Below, one piece after another: positions 41,731-48,281 of a stretch of 48,281 nt of DNA. Numbering within the stretch: position 1 is the stretch's first letter; the number at the start of each line of letters is the position of its first letter. Origin of the DNA: Dehalococcoidia bacterium. Lineage in GTDB: Bacteria > Chloroflexota > Dehalococcoidia > UBA2979. The notes beneath the pieces are model-generated. The model saw only the letters and a list, made by a program, of their open reading frames with translations, had not been told where the DNA came from and searched no databases. The stretch covers positions 1-48,281 of the forward strand of contig JALOAL010000017.1 of the NCBI GenBank assembly GCA_023228825.1, written 5' to 3'. A program made the position numbers and the translations under genes.

Positions 41731-42638
41731 TGGCCGTGACGCAGACCGTGCCGTCCGCCCCCCACGAGCCCGCCGTGAACCTGGAGGCCAGCGGCCGCGT
41801 GGCCCGGCGTCAGCGCCTCTCACGCGCCTCGCGTTACGTCCTGCTGGGGACGGCGCTCCTCGGGGTATCCGCGCTCGTGGTGCTCGGGATCGATACCGTG
41901 ATGAACGGGTGGGGGAGGGTCACGCCGGAGTTCTTCACCAACTACCCCTCGCGGTTCGCGGACCAGGCCGGGCTGCGCTCCTCGATCATCGGCAGCGTGT
42001 GGGTGCTGAGCCTGACCATGGCCCTGGTGGTGCCGATCGGGCTGGGCACCGCCATCTGGATCGAGGAGTTCGCGCCGCAGAACGCGGTGCTGGGCATCAT
42101 CAAGATCAACCTCGCCAACCTGGCGGGGGTGCCCTCGATCATCTATGGCGTGCTGGGGCTGGCGATCTTCGTGCGCTTCCTCTCCTTCGGCCCCAGCATC
42201 CTGGCCGGTGCGCTGACGCTGTTCCTGATGATCCTGCCCATGACCATCATCGCTGCGCAGGAGGCGATTCGGCAGGTGCCGGACAGCATCCGCCAGGGCT
42301 CGTTGGCCCTTGGTGCGTCGCAGTGGCAGACGGTGTGGGGGCACGTGCTGCCCGGCGCCATGCCCGGCATGATCACGGGCGTGATCCTGGCCATGGCGCG
42401 CGCGGCGGGCGAGACCGCGGCGCTGGTGATGATCGGCGCCTTCGCCTTCATCGCCTACGACAACACCAGCATCATGGACAACTTCACCGTCATCCCGGTG
42501 CAGATCTACAACTGGACCACCCGTCCGCAGGAGGGTTTCCGGGCCGATGCGGCCGCGGGGATCATCGTGCTGATGGTGATCGTCCTGACCTTCAACATCG
42601 GCGCCGCCGTGCTGCGAGAGCGCTTCCGGCGGCACTAG
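41730..42638 (+). CDS. pstA: Phosphate ABC transporter permease PstA
   Basis: A 302-residue permease. The N-terminal ~35 residues are cytoplasmic and Arg-rich. Six membrane segments follow, with NLAGVPSIIYGVLGLAIF and the coupling loop QVPDSIRQGSLALGASQWQT. The start overlaps the pstC stop by one base. Confidence 0.94.
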   Translation: MAVTQTVPSAPHEPAVNLEASGRVARRQRLSRASRYVLLGTALLGVSALVVLGIDTVMNGWGRVTPEFFTNYPSRFADQAGLRSSIIGSVWVLSLTMALVVPIGLGTAIWIEEFAPQNAVLGIIKINLANLAGVPSIIYGVLGLAIFVRFLSFGPSILAGALTLFLMILPMTIIAAQEAIRQVPDSIRQGSLALGASQWQTVWGHVLPGAMPGMITGVILAMARAAGETAALVMIGAFAFIAYDNTSIMDNFTVIPVQIYNWTTRPQEGFRADAAAGIIVLMVIVLTFNIGAAVLRERFRRH

Positions 42639-42705
42639 GAGACCACCGCAAGGACAACCGCGAGCCGGGTGTACGCTGAAAGTCCGGCTCGGCAGGAGGG
42701 ACCTC

Positions 42706-43590
42706 ATGCCAGACGTCCGCACCCCGGCCCCGCAGGTCACGCCTCGCCCGACGGGGCGAGTCAGCGTCCCCGCCGGCATCGAGCGGGTCATGGAAGACCG
42801 CAAGGCGAACGAGTACACGCCGCCGGAGCCGGCGGCGCTGACGGTGCGCGACCTGGACTTCTACTACGGCAGCCGCCGCGCGCTGGCCGGCATTGACCTG
42901 CAGTTCCCGGAGAAGATGATCACCGCCCTCATCGGCCCCTCCGGCTGCGGCAAGTCCACGCTCTTACGCTGCCTGAACCGCATGAACGACCTGATCGAGG
43001 GCTCCCGGGTGGACGGGGAGATCGAGTACCACGGCCTCAACCTCTACGACCGGGGCGTGGATCCGGTGGAGGTGCGCAGGCGTATTGGGATGGTCTTCCA
43101 GAAGCCCAACCCGTTCCCCAAGTCCATCTACGACAACGTGATCTTCGGAGCGCGCGTGAATGGCTTCCGGGGCAACGCGGACGAACTGGTGGAACGCAGC
43201 CTGCGCCAGGCGGCCCTGTGGGACGAGGTCAAGGACGACCTGAAGAAGTCCGGGCTGGCGCTCTCCGGTGGTCAGCAGCAGCGCCTCTGCATCGCCCGCG
43301 CGCTGGCCGTGGAGCCCGAGATCATCCTGATGGACGAGCCCTGCTCCGCCCTGGACCCCATTGCCACCCTCAAGATCGAGGAGTTGATGCGAGAACTGGC
43401 GGAGCACTACACGATCATCATCGTGACCCACAACATGCAGCAGGCCGCCCGCGTCTCGGACTACACGGCGTTCCTGCTGGCGGGGGAGGCGGGCTCCGGC
43501 GAGGTCATTGAGTACGGTCCCACCGAGGAGATTTTCGCCAACCCGCGCGACAAGCGCACGGAGGACTACATCACGGGCCGTTTCGGCTAG
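42706..43590 (+). CDS. pstB: Phosphate ABC transporter ATPase PstB
   Basis: A 294-residue ATPase. Walker A GPSGCGKST, Q-loop MVFQKPNPFPKSIYDNV, signature LSGGQQQR, Walker B ILMDEPCSALDP and H-loop VTHNMQQAARVSD, all diagnostic for PstB. A 40-residue N-terminal extension precedes the domain. AGGAGG precedes ATG 42706. It is the last gene of the phoBR-pstSCAB run. Confidence 0.96.
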   Translation: MPDVRTPAPQVTPRPTGRVSVPAGIERVMEDRKANEYTPPEPAALTVRDLDFYYGSRRALAGIDLQFPEKMITALIGPSGCGKSTLLRCLNRMNDLIEGSRVDGEIEYHGLNLYDRGVDPVEVRRRIGMVFQKPNPFPKSIYDNVIFGARVNGFRGNADELVERSLRQAALWDEVKDDLKKSGLALSGGQQQRLCIARALAVEPEIILMDEPCSALDPIATLKIEELMRELAEHYTIIIVTHNMQQAARVSDYTAFLLAGEAGSGEVIEYGPTEEIFANPRDKRTEDYITGRFG

Positions 43591-43596
43591 CGCCGG

Positions 43597-43650
43597 CAGC
43601 CCGAGGAGCCCGCAGAGCCCGCGGAGCCCGCAGAGTCCGCAGAGTCCGAG
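43597..43650. repeat. 9-bp tandem repeat after pstB
   Basis: Six 9-bp units, mostly GAGCCCGCA with small changes, lie 7 bp after the pstB stop codon. The later units have GAGTCCGCA. Probably a slippage-prone minisatellite in non-coding DNA. Confidence 0.75.
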
Positions 43651-43679
43651 GCCCCGGCATGGGCCCCGGTCCCGTTCGT

Positions 43680-43695
43680 CCTGAGCCAGTCGCAG
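43680..43695. repeat. Diverged CCTGAGCCTGTCGAA-type repeat
   Basis: CCTGAGCCAGTCGCAG, in opposite orientation to the copy at 193-207. It is preceded by CGTTCGT as in many copies of this repeat family. Confidence 0.4.
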
Positions 43696-43774
43696 GATGG
43701 ATGGGCCCCGGGAGCCTCCGGACGGACGCGTGCGCCCGGTTGCGCCTCGGCCCGTCCGCCCTCGCCTCGCGCAG

Positions 43775-44872
43775 TCAGCCCGTGGTGAGCGGCGTCTGCG
43801 CGCCGAAGCGCTCCCGCAGGGCGAGGGCGCCCCACGCCAGCGCGCCGGCGACGAACGTTGCGCCCAGCAGCATGTCCGCCTGCCCGCTGAGCGCGTCCGG
43901 CCGCGTGGCGTTGATGAACAGGTAGAAGACGTAGGCCACGTACAGCGCGATGAAGGCGAGGCCTTCTCGACGGGTGATCATGCGGCCGGTGAAGAAAGAC
44001 GGCAGGCAGATCACGGCCACGATTAGCATGATCGGCATGTCCACGCGCAACGCGCTGTCCGCCACCGCCACGCCGCCGTCCGCCACCAGGCCGGTCAGGC
44101 CCAGCACGGCCAGGATGTTGAAGATGTTGCTGCCCACCACGTTGCCCACGGCAATGTCGCGGGCGCCTCGGATACTGGCGACCACGGAGGTGGCCAGTTC
44201 CGGCATGGAAGTGCCCGCCGCCACCAGCGTGAGGCCGATCACCAGGTCGCTCACGCCCAGCGCCTCCGCGAACTCCGTGGCGCCGTCCACGAACCACTCG
44301 GAGCCCAGGACCAGCAGCCCCAGCCCGCCCAGCACGAGGGCGACGTGCTTGAAGATGGCCAGGGACGAGGACGCACGCGGGGCGAACTCGCCCTCAATGG
44401 CCTCCGCCATGGCCTTGCTGGCACGGCGGCTCGAGATGATCGTCCAGCCCGTGTAGGCCAGGATGCCGGTGAAGAGGATGGCGCCGTCCAGCCGTCCGAT
44501 GCTGCCGTCCAGCCCCAGGACGATGAGCAGCACGGACACGCCGATCATCAGCGGTACGTCCAGGCGGATCAGTTGCCGGGAGACCGCCAGCGGCACGATG
44601 GCTGCGGACAGCCCCAGGATGAACAGCACGTTGAGGATGTTGCTGCCCACCACGTTGCCAATGGCCACGTTCGGGTTCCCGCCAATAGCGGAGGAGACGC
44701 TGACTGCCATCTCTGGCGCGCTGGTCCCGAAGGCCACCACCGTGAGCCCGACCACCAGCGGCGATATCCCCGCGGCGGTCGCGATGCTGGAGGCGCCTCG
44801 GACGAGGGCCTCCGCTCCGATCACCAGCAGCACGAGTCCGGCGAAGAAGAGGATGACGGTCAGGATGTCCAT
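43775..44872 (-). CDS. Calcium/sodium antiporter (CaCA family)
   Basis: A 365-residue exchanger with about ten membrane segments and two inverted alpha repeats: VAFGTSAPEMAVSVSSAI with GNVVGSNILN, and VAAGTSMPELATSVVAS with GNVVGSNIFN. These hold the cation-binding acidic residues. It is close to YrbG. It stands in reverse orientation between pstB and phoU, splitting the usual pst-phoU order. A TAGCAT box lies 8 nt before its ATG on the minus strand. Confidence 0.93.
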   Translation of the reverse strand: MDILTVILFFAGLVLLVIGAEALVRGASSIATAAGISPLVVGLTVVAFGTSAPEMAVSVSSAIGGNPNVAIGNVVGSNILNVLFILGLSAAIVPLAVSRQLIRLDVPLMIGVSVLLIVLGLDGSIGRLDGAILFTGILAYTGWTIISSRRASKAMAEAIEGEFAPRASSSLAIFKHVALVLGGLGLLVLGSEWFVDGATEFAEALGVSDLVIGLTLVAAGTSMPELATSVVASIRGARDIAVGNVVGSNIFNILAVLGLTGLVADGGVAVADSALRVDMPIMLIVAVICLPSFFTGRMITRREGLAFIALYVAYVFYLFINATRPDALSGQADMLLGATFVAGALAWGALALRERFGAQTPLTTG

Positions 44873-44963
44873 GACCTTGAATGCTATGGAGGCTGGAGGT
44901 TAGGCGCAGGTCTGAGGCCGGGGCGCTGCAACCTTCACGCAACCTTGACCACGTGTGGATAAC

Positions 44964-44993
44964 CTGACAGGCGTGGACGGCGTTGATTACAAT
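44964..44993 (+). promoter_or_regulatory. phoU promoter
   Basis: CTGACA (44964-44969), 18-bp spacer, TACAAT (44988-44993). Both hexamers match the consensus at five of six positions, the best promoter in the window. Transcription would begin near 45000, giving a leader of about 50 nt to ATG 45052. The in-frame ATG 44992 falls in the -10 box and is therefore unlikely as start. Confidence 0.7.
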
Positions 44994-45051
44994 GCACAGT
45001 CACCGTACCGGCAACACCCATTCGGGCGGTCACCTGAGTCGAGGCTCATAC

Positions 45052-45717
45052 ATGGTCCGCGACGTGTTTCACCGGCAACTTGGCACGCTCCAGGACGCCG
45101 TGCTGGAGATGGGGTCCATGGTGGACCGCGCCATCGAGCGCGCCATGACGGCACTCCTAGACCGCGACGCCGTCCTGGCTGAGCAGGTGGTCAAGAACGA
45201 CACGGTCATCAACGACAAGAACTTCGCGGCCCAGAACGAAGTGATCAACGTGCTGGGCCAGCAGGCGCCGCTGGCACGCGATCTGCGCCTGGTGGTCTCG
45301 GTGGCGGCGATCATGACGGACCTGGAGCGCATGGGGGACCATGCAGAAGGTATTGGCCGCATCGTGATCATGATGCAGGATGAGCCTCTCGTGAAGCCGC
45401 TGATCGACCTCCCGATCATGGCGGGCCACGCACGCGAGATGCTGCGGGACGCGGTGCATGCCTTCGTGGAGCAAGACGTGGACGAGGCCTACCGGGTGGG
45501 CGCCCGCGACGACCAGATCGATGCCCTCTACGACCGCATCTACCGCGACCTGATCGACGTGATGGTGGCGGACCCCTCCACGATCGAGCCCAGCACGCAC
45601 CTGCTCTGGGTGGCCCACAACCTGGAGCGCATCGGCGACCGCGCCACGAACATCGCGGAGCGCACCGTCTACTCCGCCACTGGCAAGATGCCGCAGATGG
45701 ACGTCTCCTCCCACTAA
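45052..45717 (+). CDS. phoU: Phosphate signalling protein PhoU
   Basis: A 221-residue PhoU: two helical bundles with the metal-binding patterns EVINVLGQQAPLARDLRLVV, MTDLERMGDHAEGIGR in the first half, and HLLWVAHNLERIGDRATNIAER in the second. It links PstSCAB with PhoR and dampens the response when phosphate is ample. Start ATG 45052 (MVRDVFHRQLG) with GAGG 7 nt upstream; longer frames are possible but conflict with the promoter. Confidence 0.95.
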   Translation: MVRDVFHRQLGTLQDAVLEMGSMVDRAIERAMTALLDRDAVLAEQVVKNDTVINDKNFAAQNEVINVLGQQAPLARDLRLVVSVAAIMTDLERMGDHAEGIGRIVIMMQDEPLVKPLIDLPIMAGHAREMLRDAVHAFVEQDVDEAYRVGARDDQIDALYDRIYRDLIDVMVADPSTIEPSTHLLWVAHNLERIGDRATNIAERTVYSATGKMPQMDVSSH

Positions 45718-45913
45718 GGACTCTGGCTAGTCGGAACTCTGGCCAGGACGACGAGCGAAGCGCCTCGGCGGAGCGTTCTCTACCGAGATCGGGGCGGTGG
45801 TGTCCCGCGTCAGCGCGCGTCCAGGCTGGCGCGCGGGGGGGCCCGGGTGTGTTGTTCGCCGCGCGGCCTGTGCTCGCGGTAGGCTAGAGGGCGCCCGCTC
45901 CCGGGGGATTGGC

Positions 45914-46900
45914 ATGGCCGATACCGACCTGACGCCCAACGGTTCACCGTTCAACCGCAGACGCTTCCTCGGCCTGGCTGCGGGCGGCCTCACCGTGGGT
46001 GCGCTCGGTGCGTTCGGCCTCACCCGTGGAGGCAACGCGCCGGCGCCCGAGCCCGCCCTTGCCGCCCCGGCGAACCCCACGCCCCCTCCGGCCACCTCGC
46101 CCACCCCTCGACCGACGCCGACGCCGGAGCCCGAGCCGCCGGTGATGCCGCGCGGCCGGGAGGACGTGGTGCTGATGGCGGGCACCGAGTGGGAGGCGCA
46201 CGGGACGATCTTCCACAGCGGGCTTGCCGGGCCGCGCTTCATGGTGCTGGGGGGCGTGCACGGCAACGAGCCTGGTGGCTGGCTGGCCGCAGAGGCGACC
46301 GCGCAGTGGGAGGTGGACCGCGGCGTCCTGATCGTGCTGCCTCGCCTCAACCACCGCGCCGCCGCCGCCTTCGAGCGCACGCTGGAGGGCACGGGCGACC
46401 TCAACCGCCTCTACCCCGGCGACCCCCAGGGCCCGCCGATGGCGCAGATGGCCTGGGAGGTCACCGCGCTGGCGAAGCAGTGGCGCCCGCACTGGCTGTG
46501 GGACATGCACGAGTCCTGGGGCTTCTTCAACGAACGCGGCGAGAACAGCGGCACCGCTTTCATCGGCCAGACCATCACCGCCACGAACGCCGAGGCCGCC
46601 GCCGCTGTCGAGGAGGTCGTGGCCACCGTGAACGCGGAGGTCGAGGCCCGCGAGGTATTCACGACGCGCAACCGCCCCGGTGGCCGCTTCGGCTCCGACC
46701 CCTTCGCGCCGCCCTCCGACGAGGCGCTGCGAGGCCGTCGCGGATCCTCGTCACTGTCGCTGGGCAACCACATTACCGGCCTCAAGCCCGTGCTGGTGGA
46801 GATGGGCCAGATGGACCAGCCGGAGTGGCGCCGCTCCGAACTCCACCAGTTGCTGGCGCGTCGCATGATGCAACGCCTCGGGATGCTCCCGCTCACGTAG
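45914..46900 (+). CDS. Tat-exported succinylglutamate desuccinylase/aspartoacylase-like protein
   Basis: A 328-residue zinc hydrolase of the AstE/AspA (M14-related) family. The N-terminus has a twin-arginine signal NRRRFLGLAAGG with a hydrophobic core, then a Pro/Thr-rich linker to residue ~75. Zinc and substrate residues: His116 and Glu119 in GVHGNEPGG, Asn164-Arg165 in DLNRLYP, His199 in DMHES. It should act outside the membrane on N-acyl or peptide-like substrates; the exact one is not known. GGGGGA precedes the ATG. Confidence 0.88.
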   Translation: MADTDLTPNGSPFNRRRFLGLAAGGLTVGALGAFGLTRGGNAPAPEPALAAPANPTPPPATSPTPRPTPTPEPEPPVMPRGREDVVLMAGTEWEAHGTIFHSGLAGPRFMVLGGVHGNEPGGWLAAEATAQWEVDRGVLIVLPRLNHRAAAAFERTLEGTGDLNRLYPGDPQGPPMAQMAWEVTALAKQWRPHWLWDMHESWGFFNERGENSGTAFIGQTITATNAEAAAAVEEVVATVNAEVEAREVFTTRNRPGGRFGSDPFAPPSDEALRGRRGSSSLSLGNHITGLKPVLVEMGQMDQPEWRRSELHQLLARRMMQRLGMLPLT

Positions 46901-46960
46901 GCGAGCCTCCGCCTTCTGCTCTGGCCCCCCTTGTGTCCTGCCGAAGGCTGAGGCTGAGGA

Positions 46961-46974
46961 GGTAACAAGGAGGG
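46961..46974. repeat. GGTAACAAGGAGGG repeat, copy 1
   Basis: The 14-mer recurs exactly at 48126-48139. Here GTAAC (46962) and GTTAC (46982) also form a short inverted repeat. Lies between the hydrolase and LLM oxidoreductase genes. Confidence 0.45.
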
Positions 46975-47080
46975 TGGTGACGTTACGCCTCGAACGTGCG
47001 AGCCCCTACGGTCGCCCTCGGCTGCTGTGCTACCTTCCGGTCGACCTCGCCCGAAGACCGCAGCAGAAGGTGCAGCGCCC

Positions 47081-47977
47081 ATGAAGTTCGCCGGCTGGCT
47101 CAACCTCTCCCCCGCGTGGCCGCACGTCCTGGACCAGGCGAAGCACCTGGACGAGACCGGCTGGGACGGCATCTACGTCGCGGACCACTTCATGCCCGGC
47201 GGCCCGGAGAACCTGGCGCCGATCCAGGAGTGCTGGACCACGCTCGCCGCGCTGGCCGCGTCCACCTCGAACGCACGGCTCGGCTCGCTGGTGACCGGGA
47301 ACACGTACCGGCACCCTCCCGTGCTGGCCAAGATGGCCGCGCAGGTGGACATCATCTCTGGCGGCCGCCTGGTGCTCGGCATCGGCGCGGCGTGGCAGGA
47401 GAACGAACACGAGGCCTACGGCATCGAGTACGGGACGGTGGGGTGGCGCCTGCAGCGGCTGGAGGAGAGCGTGCAGATCATCCGCTCCCTCTTCCGCGAG
47501 GAGCGCACCACGTTCCAGGGCAAGCACTACCAGGTGAAAGACGCCCCGCTCTCGCCCAAGCCGGTGCAGGACGGCGGCCCGAGGATCCTCGTGGGTGGGG
47601 GCGGCGAGCAGAAGACGCTGCGCATCGTGGCGAAGTACGCGGACGAGTGGAACATCTGGGGCAAGCCGGAACTCCTGGCCCAGAAGGGCGCGGTGCTGGA
47701 CCAGCGCTGCGAGGAGGTGGGCCGCGATCCGAAGAGTCTCTACCGCAGTGCGCAGGCCATCGTCACCGTCTCCGACGACCCGGCCGTGGTGGAGCGCGCC
47801 CGCAACGCGCCCGGCTTCCCCTCGATCGCGGGCGGCGTGGACGAGATCGTGGACACGCTGGGCCGCTACGCCGAGGCGGGCGTGGACGAGTTCATCATCC
47901 CGAACTTCAACTTCGGCCGCGGCACCAACGACGCCTACGACCGCCTGATGCAGGACGTCATCCCGCAGGCCCGGTAG
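47081..47977 (+). CDS. LLM-class (F420/FMN) flavin-dependent oxidoreductase
   Basis: A 298-residue luciferase-like monooxygenase family protein. Features: GWDGIYVADHFM near residue 30, NARLGSLVTGNTYRHP, the barrel motif GGRLVLGIGAAWQENEHEAYG (cut to GRLVLGIGAAWQENE), and GGGGEQKTLRIVAKYADEWN (cut to LRIVAKYADEWN). Many such proteins with this pattern use coenzyme F420, but FMN cannot be excluded. No SD is obvious; a TACCTT box lies upstream at about 47030. Substrate unknown. Confidence 0.88.
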   Translation: MKFAGWLNLSPAWPHVLDQAKHLDETGWDGIYVADHFMPGGPENLAPIQECWTTLAALAASTSNARLGSLVTGNTYRHPPVLAKMAAQVDIISGGRLVLGIGAAWQENEHEAYGIEYGTVGWRLQRLEESVQIIRSLFREERTTFQGKHYQVKDAPLSPKPVQDGGPRILVGGGGEQKTLRIVAKYADEWNIWGKPELLAQKGAVLDQRCEEVGRDPKSLYRSAQAIVTVSDDPAVVERARNAPGFPSIAGGVDEIVDTLGRYAEAGVDEFIIPNFNFGRGTNDAYDRLMQDVIPQAR

Positions 47978-48146
47978 ACGGCGTGCTTCGCCCTCGTACC
48001 CCTCATAGCCCTCGGCGCGATCGCCGGCCGGCGCATGTCCGAGGTGGGCATCCGTCCGAGGGTTCCCGCCCCCCTGTGTCTTGAACCGGCGCGAGGCGGT
48101 GTCCTGGGAGGCGCGAGATTGGCTCGGTAACAAGGAGGGCGGGATT
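47978..48146. other. Intergenic region before the right terminal repeat
   Basis: No gene is supported from 47978 to the end (304 bp). It contains the second GGTAACAAGGAGGG copy at 48126-48139 and then the inverted repeat. The rest is GC-rich without clear structure. Confidence 0.6.
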
Positions 48147-48251
48147 CACCCCGGCCCTCCCCCGCTGTTCAGACCGGAGACATGTCGGACGGGTGTTCGG
48201 GGACATATCGGACACTCGTCGGCTGGTCGCGAGGTGCGGCCCGGAGGTCGA
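48147..48251. repeat. Right copy of the 105-bp terminal inverted repeat
   Basis: Reverse complement of 1-105 (103 of 105 identical). Thirty further bases (48252-48281) lie beyond it and have no counterpart at the left end, so the repeat is at least 105 bp and the element presumably continues outward. See the left copy for motif detail. Confidence 0.8.
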
Positions 48252-48281
48252 CCTCGGCGATTTGGACGGTAGCGAATACGA

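Noticed and set aside
43597..43650. Tandem repeats considered as a CRISPR array
   Set aside because: Units are 9 bp with no spacers, and no cas genes are present.

Overview
The window is high-GC bacterial chromosomal DNA carrying about 45 densely packed genes. The gene content suggests a Chloroflexota bacterium, possibly of the Dehalococcoidia/SAR202 side: an F420/LLM-type oxidoreductase, Tat-exported lipoprotein-like proteins, separate molybdate and tungstate importers, a ribBA fusion and many single-copy housekeeping genes. This placement is inference from content and base composition; no rRNA or marker tree is available. I see no tRNA, rRNA, CRISPR array, prophage or transposase gene.

Layout. 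1-1750: one half of a terminal inverted repeat, an unknown cytoplasmic gene and a DUF192 lipoprotein. 1950-3980: dienelactone hydrolase, a small CxxC protein, and an RRM/RGG RNA-binding protein with a structured leader. 4015-10497 (minus): an HD-GYP phosphodiesterase, a 46-aa membrane peptide, dcd, ribD, ribE, ribBA, ribH and a single-pass membrane protein, closed by a strong hairpin. 10651-13071 (minus): ECF sigma factor, unusual two-TM anti-sigma factor and a SIMPL lipoprotein. 13234-16068: class II aldolase, signal peptidase I, pyrE, unknown protein. 16061-18245 (minus): corrinoid-type ABC permease and ATPase behind a clear cobalamin riboswitch. 18350-21747: PadR regulator coupled to modABC. 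21744-24896 (minus): repeat-type lipoprotein, htpX, lemA. 25067-28147: ModE-like regulator divergent from tupABC. 28189-30049: cobO and chrA. 30074-33307 (minus): ABC-2 exporter pair and nhaA. 33669-37396: peptide-type ABC binding protein and two permeases without ATPases. 37573-43590: phoB-phoR-pstSCAB. 43775-44872 (minus): Ca2+/Na+ exchanger. 45052-47977: phoU, a Tat-targeted M14/aspartoacylase-like protein, and an LLM flavin oxidoreductase. 48147-48251: the other half of the terminal repeat.

How it fits together. The window is rich in metal, cofactor and nutrient acquisition: Mo, W, corrinoid, phosphate, peptide, plus riboflavin synthesis. Mo and W importers each sit beside their own regulator, B12 uptake is riboswitch-controlled while the adenosyltransferase lies 10 kb away, and phosphate uptake is linked to its own two-component system with a candidate Pho box. 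Several genes have a TAnnnT -10 box only 6-8 nt before the start codon, which suggests leaderless transcripts. No single locus is a clearly new system. The most interesting items are the PadR-modABC coupling, the palindrome at the tup promoter, the sigma/anti-sigma/SIMPL module, the structured leader of the RRM gene, and the inverted repeat at both window ends.
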